A stretch of DNA of 64,000 nt from positions 124,001 to 188,000 of the forward strand of contig NZ_JBHUIO010000009.1 of the NCBI RefSeq assembly GCF_042682745.1, given 5' to 3'. This document shows, one piece after another, positions 1 through 7,996 of the stretch (positions are counted from its first letter, which is position 1; each line of letters starts with the position of its first letter). The position numbers and the translations under genes were made by a program. The notes under the pieces were generated by a model that was not told the DNA's origin, searched no databases, and saw only the letters and a list, made by a program, of their open reading frames with translations. The DNA comes from Tumebacillus_A lipolyticus (GTDB taxonomy: Bacteria > Bacillota > Bacilli > Tumebacillales > Tumebacillaceae).

Positions 1-1077
1 GCCTTTAAACAAGGCAAGATGACCGGAGATGGCACGCTGTACTACCAATCGGGCAAGCTGATGTACAAAGGTCTGTTCGTCGAAGATAAGTATGCGGGCA
101 AAGGCACCGAATACTTCATGACCGGAAAAGTCAAATATGATGGCCTCTTCCTCAACCACCAGTACGATGGCGAGGGAAAACTATTTGAGGAGAGCGGCAA
201 CAAAGTATATGAAGGCATGTTTTCGTCCGGCCGCTATCAGGGAGCTGGGAAACTGTACGCGCTGTCGGGCAAACTGCTCTACGACGGCAATTTTAAAGAG
301 GGGCTCTACAGCGGCGAGGGCAAAGAGTTCTACAGCAACGGACTTGTCAAATATGCAGGTCAGTTTGCGGCTGGCAAGTATCAGGGCGAAGGCAAGCTGA
401 CGGCGGAGAAGGGCAAGCCGATCTATGTCGGCGCCTTTGTCGCAGGCAAGTATGACGGCGCTGGGGAACTGTTCAATGCGGACGGCGTCTTGCGCTACAA
501 AGGTCAGTTTCAGTCAGGACGGGAGCATGGGCTTGGTGAGCGATACAACCCAAAAGGTTTCATCGTATTCAAAGGGCCGTTTCAGTACGGTCATCCGTTC
601 TATCCCGGGTTCCTCGGCCTCGCACCGCAGAAGGTGGAAGAGCTGCTGGGCAAGCCGACAGATGTCCGCATCTCCGAGCAAGGCGTCAAGGCGCTGGAGC
701 TCGTCTATGCGGGAGAGAGCATGCTGTTTCGGGCGGAGCTCGACCCGACCAACCTCGATCCCGACCCGGAAAAGCAGAAAGAGGCGAAAGTCACCTCGGT
801 GCAACTATGGGGAGCGGAGCAGTTGGCCGAGCTGCAGCAGATGCTGGATGAAATGAAGAAAGCTGCCAAAGATGCAGCTTCCGATCCAAGTGGCACCTCT
901 GGCCAATCGGGCGGCAAGACGGGCGATGCGCCCAAGGATGATGAGCCTGCCCCCCCACCGCTTAAAGTGGTGCGCGAGTCTGGCAATGTGACGCTCTATC
1001 AGATCGGCGACTATTGGTACTACTGCTCGTATAACGGCTCAACGATCGCGCGCGCAGAGATCACCTACGCGCTGTAG
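1..1077 (+). CDS. MORN-repeat protein, 5' end outside window
   Basis: The reading frame is open from base 1, so the protein starts upstream of the window and at least 358 residues are visible. The first ~195 visible residues are MORN-type repeats of about 23 residues, recognisable by recurring Y-x-G-x-F and G-x-G-x-x-Y/F elements such as YKGLF, YDGLF, YEGMF and GEGK. MORN repeats form beta-hairpin sheets that bind lipids or proteins. The repeats are followed by a Ser/Gly/Pro-rich linker (about residues 285-325) and a short Tyr-rich C-terminal domain. The gene is convergent with the injection-system operon and shares a bidirectional terminator with it, so a role in that system is not shown. 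The precise function is unknown. Confidence 0.8.
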   Translation, partial: AFKQGKMTGDGTLYYQSGKLMYKGLFVEDKYAGKGTEYFMTGKVKYDGLFLNHQYDGEGKLFEESGNKVYEGMFSSGRYQGAGKLYALSGKLLYDGNFKEGLYSGEGKEFYSNGLVKYAGQFAAGKYQGEGKLTAEKGKPIYVGAFVAGKYDGAGELFNADGVLRYKGQFQSGREHGLGERYNPKGFIVFKGPFQYGHPFYPGFLGLAPQKVEELLGKPTDVRISEQGVKALELVYAGESMLFRAELDPTNLDPDPEKQKEAKVTSVQLWGAEQLAELQQMLDEMKKAAKDAASDPSGTSGQSGGKTGDAPKDDEPAPPPLKVVRESGNVTLYQIGDYWYYCSYNGSTIARAEITYAL

Positions 1078-1137
1078 CTCGAAAAGCGATCAAAACGCCA
1101 CGCAGAGCTAACCGAATGCTCTGCCCAATCCAAAAAA

Positions 1138-1179
1138 TAAACCCCAAAAACCATGTTGTCCACGGTTTTTGGGGTTTTT
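1138..1179. terminator. Bidirectional Rho-independent terminator
   Basis: A perfect stem AACCCCAAAAACC / GGTTTTTGGGGTT with an 11-base loop has A-runs on the left and T-runs on the right. It lies between the convergent MORN gene and the end of the eCIS operon and can serve both. Confidence 0.85.
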
Positions 1180-1197
1180 CATTTCGATCGCTGCCGC

Positions 1198-1851
1198 TCA
1201 TTCTTCTTCGAGCTTCAGGCTGGCCGCTTGCCTGCCGCGCAGGTCAGCTTCCTGTTCGAGAGAAGGATCGTCATTGACAGCAAGCCCGTTGATCGAGCTG
1301 GTCGGCTGTACGCGACCCTGTCGCTGTTGGACGACATGTGCGAGCTCATGGCCGAGCAGCTCTTGACCAGATTGGCTGTGCGGTTCGAACTTCCCTTGGG
1401 CAAAGTGGATGTCGTTGCCCTGCGCGTAGGCGAGCGCACCCACATCGGAAGCGCGGCTGCCCTCATGGATCTTCACATCGGAAAAATCGGCCTGAAACGC
1501 TTGCTCCATCTTCATCTGCACATCTTCCGGCATCCTGTTTGCGCCGGCGCTCTGCATTTGCATGGGAGCGGAGCGCTTCATCTGCAACTCCTCTTCCTCC
1601 GGCATCCGCTGAGCAGGGTCCTGCTTCAACTGCAGCTCCTCTTCCTCTTCGAGCGGGGACCTCTGCGCCGCTTTTCGCTGAATCTGACCGCTCAAGTAGC
1701 GGGTCGTCGCTTGGTTGCCAAAAGAGCGTTGCATCTGCAGCAACGTGTTTTGCATCGGCGTTCCAGAGGTTGCTCGCGCGTTGTTTTTCTGCTGACTGAC
1801 AGAGGTGGAATTCGCATTGCCCTTCGCCTTTCCTTGCATCTGTCTTGCCAA
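1198..1851 (-). CDS. DUF4157 (eCIS core domain) metalloprotease-like protein
   Basis: This 217-aa protein is the last gene of the eCIS operon. Its C-terminal half is a DUF4157 domain with an intact zinc motif HELAH followed by VVQQ (about residue 168). DUF4157 is a known marker of eCIS loci, often as the N-terminal part of cargo proteins. The N-terminal half is low complexity: residues 37-56 read LLQMQRSFGNQATTRYLSGQ, the QR-x-x-GN-x-A motif common in eCIS-linked proteins, then acidic Glu-runs alternate with LQLKQ/LQMKR. The TTG at 1851 is preferred because GGAGG lies 8 bases upstream; an earlier TTG at 1857 abuts that site. No toxin domain follows, so it may be a processing or adaptor protein rather than a full effector; this is inference. 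Confidence 0.85.
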   Translation of the reverse strand: MARQMQGKAKGNANSTSVSQQKNNARATSGTPMQNTLLQMQRSFGNQATTRYLSGQIQRKAAQRSPLEEEEELQLKQDPAQRMPEEEELQMKRSAPMQMQSAGANRMPEDVQMKMEQAFQADFSDVKIHEGSRASDVGALAYAQGNDIHFAQGKFEPHSQSGQELLGHELAHVVQQRQGRVQPTSSINGLAVNDDPSLEQEADLRGRQAASLKLEEE

Positions 1852-1863
1852 GGTCAACCCCTC

Positions 1864-3552
1864 CTATACGTCATCTTCTTCTGAAGAAGCAGCTTCTGAG
1901 CGGAACGGCCGAGCGGAGGCGGCGCTTCCTTCCGGAGCTTGGATCGCCCACCAGCGGATGCACACTTTGCTCATCTCAGTCGCCCCGTAGATCTTCAAGC
2001 CGATCCGAAAGGTGCCCTTTTTCGGGTAGACGAGCACGCCCACCGAATGCTTGGGCAGATAGGATTCATAATCGCTATCGAAAAACACGTCCTGATCTCC
2101 GTAGTAGACCACATCCCCTTGGTTTAGCAGCGAATCGCACTCCTCGACACCAACTTGAACCAATACATCGCCCGTACCAAGTCCATGCTCGATCTCTTCC
2201 GAGTAGAAGATGCGCTCCCCCTTGGAAAACGGGTTGATGCCGGTGCGATGCCCACCGGAGAGCATCAGCTCCGTCGAGCCGACCGCCGTCTTGAAAGGAG
2301 CGTTTTTCCCCGCGGCGTTTTTGCTCCCCGACGCCCGCTTTCCTTCCGGCAGACCAAGCTTGAAGTAAAACTCCTGCTTGATCGGGTCATACTGCACATC
2401 AAACTTCGGCTGTTCATCGGCGGGCAGCTTCTCAGCCTCCGCCTGCACGCGAAAGTGTGGATGCGCGGATAGCTGATGTTCGACGCTTGCCGCCTGCTGA
2501 TCGAGACCGAGATTGGTCAACAGCGAGTGGTTGTAGATATGATCGCCAAACGGCACCGTCTCGATATGGTCGATCATAAATGCGGCGCCCGCCTGCTGAA
2601 GATAGATCTTTGCCAGGTACAGGCAGGAGTCAGAATCTGCCTCCAGCGCCTTGTCGAGCGAGCGAGCGTAATACTCTTCCAAGATGCGATCGCGGAAGCT
2701 GCTCGCCCCGATCTCGATGTTTTGAATGCTCGGCAGGTTGGCTAACACCTGCTCGTTGCCGATCTCGATCTTCGAGTTGTCGCGCAGGATGGCGACCGTC
2801 GCATCATGGCTTGCCGAATCATGCGCCCGCAGTTGATAGGTAAACTCAAAGCGCGTCTCTTTCGCTCCCTGTGGAATCTCGCAGGTGACCTTGTTGCCCG
2901 CCAGCGGATCACACCCTGCGGTCATCAGTTCAAACTCCAACAGCAGCCGCTGTGTCTGCAACGCTCGCTCGACGATGACCTTCGCTTCGAACACCCCACC
3001 CGCCTGCACATAGCGCGGGACTTCATGCAAGATGTGCACGCCACCGCCTTGGAACAGTTCGGACGTCGTGAACGCCAAGTTGTGATGTTCAAACTTGGAA
3101 AGGCCGGGCGCCTCTTCGCGAACGAACACTTTGTACCCTTCGAACATGCGGTTGTACTCGTTCACCTCGTCCTTTCGCACAGACGTGTTGGCGATCGAAT
3201 GCACCGGCTCTTTGCCCTTCTCGTCATAGGCGATGCAGAGGTAGATCTGCTTGGTGTATTCGCCGTTGTTGACAAAGCCCGGCACGACGGAAAGATTGTA
3301 GGTCATCGGATCGGAGACGACGATCTCGCGGCCGAGGTGGTCAAGACCTACCCCCGCCTGTAGCGAGAACGACCGCTCATCCACCTTGACAACCTGCAGT
3401 CCAGCGACGACGCCGGTGCCGAACAGCAGGCGGTTGAGCAGGCGCCGCTTGTCATTAAAATAGGTCTGCTCCGATTCAAAATCACGAACGGTGAGCAGTT
3501 TGCCATAAAAGTAGCGGTTGCGTTCAAATGGAAAAAATCGTGATTTTTGCAT
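1864..3552 (-). CDS. Conserved CIS-associated protein, possible baseplate or fibre component
   Basis: This 562-aa protein has an N-terminus (RFFPFERNRYFYGK, then a stretch with NDKRRLLNRLLFGTGVV) of a type I recall next to tail-protein-I genes in contractile injection loci; no function is known to me. The middle carries a predicted beta-sandwich region (about residues 170-270). The C-terminus is rich in Gly, Tyr and beta-branched residues (about 430-545) and could be a binding knob. The ATG at 3552 has GGAG 7 bases upstream; an upstream in-frame TTG lacks a proper site. It lies between the tail-protein-I fusion and the DUF4157 gene, so a distal baseplate or host-contact role is plausible but not shown. 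Confidence 0.7.
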   Translation of the reverse strand: MQKSRFFPFERNRYFYGKLLTVRDFESEQTYFNDKRRLLNRLLFGTGVVAGLQVVKVDERSFSLQAGVGLDHLGREIVVSDPMTYNLSVVPGFVNNGEYTKQIYLCIAYDEKGKEPVHSIANTSVRKDEVNEYNRMFEGYKVFVREEAPGLSKFEHHNLAFTTSELFQGGGVHILHEVPRYVQAGGVFEAKVIVERALQTQRLLLEFELMTAGCDPLAGNKVTCEIPQGAKETRFEFTYQLRAHDSASHDATVAILRDNSKIEIGNEQVLANLPSIQNIEIGASSFRDRILEEYYARSLDKALEADSDSCLYLAKIYLQQAGAAFMIDHIETVPFGDHIYNHSLLTNLGLDQQAASVEHQLSAHPHFRVQAEAEKLPADEQPKFDVQYDPIKQEFYFKLGLPEGKRASGSKNAAGKNAPFKTAVGSTELMLSGGHRTGINPFSKGERIFYSEEIEHGLGTGDVLVQVGVEECDSLLNQGDVVYYGDQDVFFDSDYESYLPKHSVGVLVYPKKGTFRIGLKIYGATEMSKVCIRWWAIQAPEGSAASARPFRSEAASSEEDDV

Positions 3553-3576
3553 ATCCAAACTCCTTTTTCTCCCGAT

Positions 3577-5682
3577 TTATTCTAAATTGGAATCGAGTTC
3601 CAAGCGTGTATGCAGACCGATCCTGTTGTCGCGATCGATGTCGATCAGCACCGTGTTGTTCGGCATCGAAGCCTGATCATCGAGCACGAGCAACCTCGGC
3701 TCGGACAAGAACGTGTTGATGCCGAGATAAGAGTGCGTGCCGAGGTAGATGCGCGGTTCCAGCACGACCAACTGCGCTTCTGAGAAGGCTGGCTTTTCTT
3801 CGTCGATGATCTTTTGCAAGATTTTCCGCTCTTCATCACTCTTGACCACATGTGGTTTGATCAGCACGCAGAATCGATAGGGGTCGAGGCCGTACAGCTG
3901 TTCCATGTAATCTTTGATATCCGCTTTTTCCAGCAGATACTTGTATTGAAAATATTCGATGATATACGGCTTCTCCCCCGTAAAGATCTCGATCATCTCC
4001 TGAATCCCCGCCCGAGTCCCGCGCTTTTTGTACAGTTCGGTGCTCTGCTTCATCAGCCTGCGCACTTGATCGCTGCTCCAGCGGTCGTCGACAGAGATTC
4101 CCACCCAGGTCGCCAGCCAGCGCAAAAGATCGCCTGACGACGAATCGACATCAAAAAATCGGGACATGTGATCGATCGTCTCTTCCATCTCTTCGAAAAA
4201 AGTGCCGTACAGCGAAAGATAGCGCTCTAAAAAGTCACGGCTCACAGGATCTTGCTGATACACGCTCGGCAGGTAGTTCAGATAGGAGTTGCGCGGGAAG
4301 TACACCCGCAGTTTACGCAGCAGTGGTGAGAGGCGATCATTGCCCCTCCACTCGATCTTAAGCCAGATGTAGCGCCCCTTCGCCTGCAGCAGCGCGTCTT
4401 GTGGATTGACCAGCGGACGGGAAAAGACCCGATCGAGCTGCACAAGCTTGGTTTCCAGCGAGATCTCTCGGTCCTGCAGGTACTGGTCGAGTTGAATGCG
4501 CTGCCCGTCGAGCATCAGCTCTTTCTGATCTGCCGAGAAGTAGGAAATGCGCAATTGCGTCTCATCGGGAAGCTCTCGCTCGACGGTGATCTTGTGCCAG
4601 ACCGTCTCCGCTTCTGTGCTGTCAAACGCTTGCGTGAAGTAGATTCCCTTCAGCGCGCCCTGACCATCCCCCAGCGGCTTGGTGCGCAATTTCTGCTCCA
4701 AGACGGTGATCAGATTCTCCTCTTGGTTCCACACGTACATTTTGCTGGCATAGCCCACCAGCAGTTTTTTCGCCTGTCCCCGGTAGCCGAGCACCGCGTC
4801 CACATAGCGGCCATCCGCCTGATAATGGTGCACAAAGCGGTTGTCCTCCCAAGCTTGTTCGATCGAGTGGTCATCGCCGATATAGAGCGATCCGAACGGA
4901 TCGACGCCGAGGCCGGACGGTGAACCGATCACCTTGACCGGGAGGGTCGCTTCATGGCCCCCGCTCTGCGCAAAGGTGAAGACCGCGCGCTCGGCCGTGT
5001 TCAGAATGTATAGCTTCCCACCCGAACCGACGGTGAAGAAGAGACTTTCTTGCAAGCTGAGCAGCGAAGTCTCCTGTTTGATCAGCAGCGAGCGGTGCTG
5101 GTACAACCGCTGCGGTCGACCTCCCGAATCGATCTTCAAAACGCCGTAATAGCTGTTTTCGGTGGCGTGCAGCCCGGTCGCTCGCTGAACAGGGTCGAAC
5201 ACGAACAGCACATACGCATCGCCGTGGCGATCGGTCGTGATCGCGAGCGGATGGACGGGGATGCCGCTGTACTCGTTGAGCCTCCAGACCGCCTGGCCAG
5301 TGTCCGGTGAGTAGGCGACCAGCCGGTTTTCGCCTTCCAGCTGGGAGACGAGCAAGTGGGTTCCGACCTCTGTCAGCTTCGCCCGTGCGGAAAATTGCCC
5401 ATGACCGCCTGGCAAGATCAGATCCGCATAATGGTTTTCATAGTCGTATAGAAAAACGTTTGCCTGCCGATCGAGCAGATACAGCTTCTCATTCTCGCCG
5501 AGCGCGAAGTCTTCCAATTGCTGAAGCCCTTCGATCAGGTCCAGCCGCACCGTCTGATAGAAGCCAAAGCGCTCCGTCTGCTCGATCAGCACACCCTGCT
5601 CGGTGACGGTCAGGTTGTGCAAAGCTCCTTTTTTCCAATCCGCTTGGCGATTTAAGGAAAAAAAGGTCGTGTCATCATACAA
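3577..5682 (-). CDS. Beta-propeller/tail protein I fusion (Afp12-like baseplate)
   Basis: This 701-aa protein has two parts. Residues ~1-360 look like an NHL/YWTD-type beta-propeller, with repeated short strands and motifs such as GLGVDPFGSLYIGD. Residues ~470-640 match the P2 protein I-like phage tail family (TIGR02242 type): LPSVYQQDP, FLERYLSLYG, LLRWLATWVG and YKKRGTRAGIQEMIEIFTGE. In contractile systems this protein joins the wedge baseplate next to the J-like proteins. The ATG has GGAGGTGA 10 bases upstream. The propeller is an addition to the minimal family and might contact targets or stabilise the baseplate; that is inference. The gene follows the first baseplate-J-like gene, as in Afp/PVC clusters. 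Confidence 0.85.
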   Translation of the reverse strand: MYDDTTFFSLNRQADWKKGALHNLTVTEQGVLIEQTERFGFYQTVRLDLIEGLQQLEDFALGENEKLYLLDRQANVFLYDYENHYADLILPGGHGQFSARAKLTEVGTHLLVSQLEGENRLVAYSPDTGQAVWRLNEYSGIPVHPLAITTDRHGDAYVLFVFDPVQRATGLHATENSYYGVLKIDSGGRPQRLYQHRSLLIKQETSLLSLQESLFFTVGSGGKLYILNTAERAVFTFAQSGGHEATLPVKVIGSPSGLGVDPFGSLYIGDDHSIEQAWEDNRFVHHYQADGRYVDAVLGYRGQAKKLLVGYASKMYVWNQEENLITVLEQKLRTKPLGDGQGALKGIYFTQAFDSTEAETVWHKITVERELPDETQLRISYFSADQKELMLDGQRIQLDQYLQDREISLETKLVQLDRVFSRPLVNPQDALLQAKGRYIWLKIEWRGNDRLSPLLRKLRVYFPRNSYLNYLPSVYQQDPVSRDFLERYLSLYGTFFEEMEETIDHMSRFFDVDSSSGDLLRWLATWVGISVDDRWSSDQVRRLMKQSTELYKKRGTRAGIQEMIEIFTGEKPYIIEYFQYKYLLEKADIKDYMEQLYGLDPYRFCVLIKPHVVKSDEERKILQKIIDEEKPAFSEAQLVVLEPRIYLGTHSYLGINTFLSEPRLLVLDDQASMPNNTVLIDIDRDNRIGLHTRLELDSNLE

Positions 5683-5710
5683 CGGGAATCACCTCCATTT
5701 CGCTCGCACC

Positions 5711-7963
5711 TCACACATCCGCCCGCGAGATCAGTTCGATCTGATGGCGACCGGAGTAGACCAATCCATGAGGCGGCAAGAGAATATCCCCTGAGGGGTC
5801 TTTTTGGACGCCGACCCCTTCTGCCTCAAACCAGAGCGTTTGGATGTATTCCACACCGGCCATCTGGTTGATGATGCCGTAGATGTCCCCTTTGTAGACG
5901 GGACGCCCGAACTCCCACCCTTTGGTCGGGTCGGAGTTGTCGAGCACATCGAGAAAGTGTTGCAGCGAATCATTGATTCGTGCGCCGAGATTTTTCGTGT
6001 CAGGATCGATGACGATCACCGCATGCACCGTGATCTTGACATACTCGGGAGGCACGACGTGCACCTCTGTCGTCAGCAGGCGGTGCTGGTCGAGATGATG
6101 TTGCACCGTGCTGAGAAATCCGGCGCTCGGCTTCGGTTTCTTATCTTCGCCGTACGGGACGACGACGACTGTGACCTCGCCGGGAGCTTTTTGCTGCGGA
6201 TAGTCGCGCAAGCCGACCCGATAGAGCGGGATCGCCTTGGCGCGTGCGACGCGAAGCCCAGGGGTCGCCAGCGCGAGTTGCTCAAAATCATCGCTCGTCA
6301 CGCCTCTGGTCGTCATCATCAGCTCGCGTCGCAAGCGATCTTTTGCTTCGTCCAGCGTTTCGCGCTCAGCGCCTCCGCGAGCAAAATCATGGTTGATCAC
6401 CGTGAGCTTGCCGAACAGTTCCGGCCGCGCAAACGAGTTGATCAGCAGGCGCTGCACGTTGCCGCGCTCCCCCCCGCCCACTTGTAGGGCGAGCAACCTG
6501 ATGTTGTCATCATCAGAGACGTCTGGAATCTGTCCGTTCTCGCTGTTTCCGAAGACGATCTCGCCAGTGCTCTGGTCGAACACATAGTGACGATCATCCG
6601 GCCCGGAACGTTCAAAATCGTCCACCTGTGTCCAGTCCTGCCAAAGCCATTCCGGAGCGTCGAGCAGCTTGATGCCAACTTGCAACTGCAACGACTTTGG
6701 CAGAACGGGCGTCTGGGCCAATTGGAAGCGCTGTCCGGGCAGACCGTTGCTTCGACCGATCCACATGTGCGCGGCAAAATCTTTCTCATAGGCGATCACG
6801 CGAATCGTCCCCTTGCCTTTCGGTGGAATGCGCCCATGTTCTCCATTGCCAAAGCGCAGGTAGAACACCTGCTGGTCTATATTGCGATAGAGGATACAGC
6901 TGCGGTCATCCGGCTTTCGTGCAGTCAGGTCATCGACCTCGTCCCAGATGCGCCAATCGCCTGTCGCCTCCTCTTGCACTTGGATTTCCACCTCGCCAAA
7001 ATAGGGCAGATAGCCATCGATCACATGCTGTTGATCCATCTCGCCTGTGCCGTCGATCGACAGCACGGTGCTCTTCGTTTCGCGGTGTACTGCGCGCACC
7101 GTGTTCAACAATATTTTCTCAACTTTCGGCGGGATTTCGTATCCAGGCTCCTCCAGCACGGCACAGATCCAAAAGCGCGCTTTGTCATTTGCCGGATGGA
7201 TGCGCATCGGGCTCATCAGATTGGGCACGGTGAAGGTGAGGCTCCCGCTCTTGGACAGATGCAGCGTGCTGTCGCGCTCGATCCGCAGCGGCAAGAGTCG
7301 CGGCGATCGATTTTCGCCAGCCTCGTCAGCGCCTGAGTAAAACCACGAGACCTTGGCGGGAGGAATCTGCCCCCCTTCGATCTCCTCGCTCGGGTTGGCC
7401 TGCACCTGATAATTTTCGAACAGATCGAACGTCAGCGTGATCTCTCGCTTCGCCGGAAGCTCGCGATCAAAGGCGAGAAAGAGGCGATTCCCCCGCTTGG
7501 CCCGCGCTCCAAACGCGTAGTAGCCGACATTGTTGTTCTCGTTGGCAACCGTGTGATCGGAGATCTCCGCTTTTGCGCTGACCAGCACGCGATCGATCTT
7601 TGCAGGCAAGAGCAAAAGCGGTTCGACCGTTTCGAACGGCTCATTCAAGCCGCGCAGTTTGCTGCCGCGGGGCAGCAGGTAGGGCACCTGCACATTTCCG
7701 AACGACACGTCGACTCGCGCATAGCTCGCCTGTTTGGGCACGACTCCTAACATGCGCAAAAATTTCAGTTCATTTTTTACGGTCACCCTGTTTAGATAAT
7801 ATTGTTGCATCTCGGTGAGATAGGAAAATAGCTCGACCATCGTGATGCCAGGGTCGTGCGCATTCTCATCGGTCCACTGCGGGCTCAGCTTCGGGATCAT
7901 CTTGCGCGCAGAGTCGACGATCTCTTCAAATAGGCGGTCATCTAGGTTTGGCAACGGGAGCAT
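5711..7963 (-). CDS. Baseplate assembly protein J-like (Afp11-type, TIGR02243)
   Basis: This 750-aa protein begins with the family-typical segment PNLDDRLFEEIVDSARKMIP, then DPGITMVELFSYLTEMQQYYLNR, and includes the conserved core FGNGEHGRIPPKG and FGNSENGQIPD. These are hallmarks of the putative baseplate assembly family found in eCIS, the counterpart of phage gpJ/gp47 wedge proteins. The start at 7963 is chosen over 7984 because AAAGGTGGTG sits directly upstream with good spacing. A second, longer J-like gene lies immediately upstream, so the wedge is built from two paralogous subunits. Confidence 0.9.
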   Translation of the reverse strand: MLPLPNLDDRLFEEIVDSARKMIPKLSPQWTDENAHDPGITMVELFSYLTEMQQYYLNRVTVKNELKFLRMLGVVPKQASYARVDVSFGNVQVPYLLPRGSKLRGLNEPFETVEPLLLLPAKIDRVLVSAKAEISDHTVANENNNVGYYAFGARAKRGNRLFLAFDRELPAKREITLTFDLFENYQVQANPSEEIEGGQIPPAKVSWFYSGADEAGENRSPRLLPLRIERDSTLHLSKSGSLTFTVPNLMSPMRIHPANDKARFWICAVLEEPGYEIPPKVEKILLNTVRAVHRETKSTVLSIDGTGEMDQQHVIDGYLPYFGEVEIQVQEEATGDWRIWDEVDDLTARKPDDRSCILYRNIDQQVFYLRFGNGEHGRIPPKGKGTIRVIAYEKDFAAHMWIGRSNGLPGQRFQLAQTPVLPKSLQLQVGIKLLDAPEWLWQDWTQVDDFERSGPDDRHYVFDQSTGEIVFGNSENGQIPDVSDDDNIRLLALQVGGGERGNVQRLLINSFARPELFGKLTVINHDFARGGAERETLDEAKDRLRRELMMTTRGVTSDDFEQLALATPGLRVARAKAIPLYRVGLRDYPQQKAPGEVTVVVVPYGEDKKPKPSAGFLSTVQHHLDQHRLLTTEVHVVPPEYVKITVHAVIVIDPDTKNLGARINDSLQHFLDVLDNSDPTKGWEFGRPVYKGDIYGIINQMAGVEYIQTLWFEAEGVGVQKDPSGDILLPPHGLVYSGRHQIELISRADV

Positions 7964-7996
7964 AGGTTCACCACCTTTTTCCATCTGTTTTGTTGG

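Noticed and set aside
1153..1884. 243-codon plus-strand reading frame
   Set aside because: It runs through the terminator and antisense to the DUF4157 gene with its HELAH motif.
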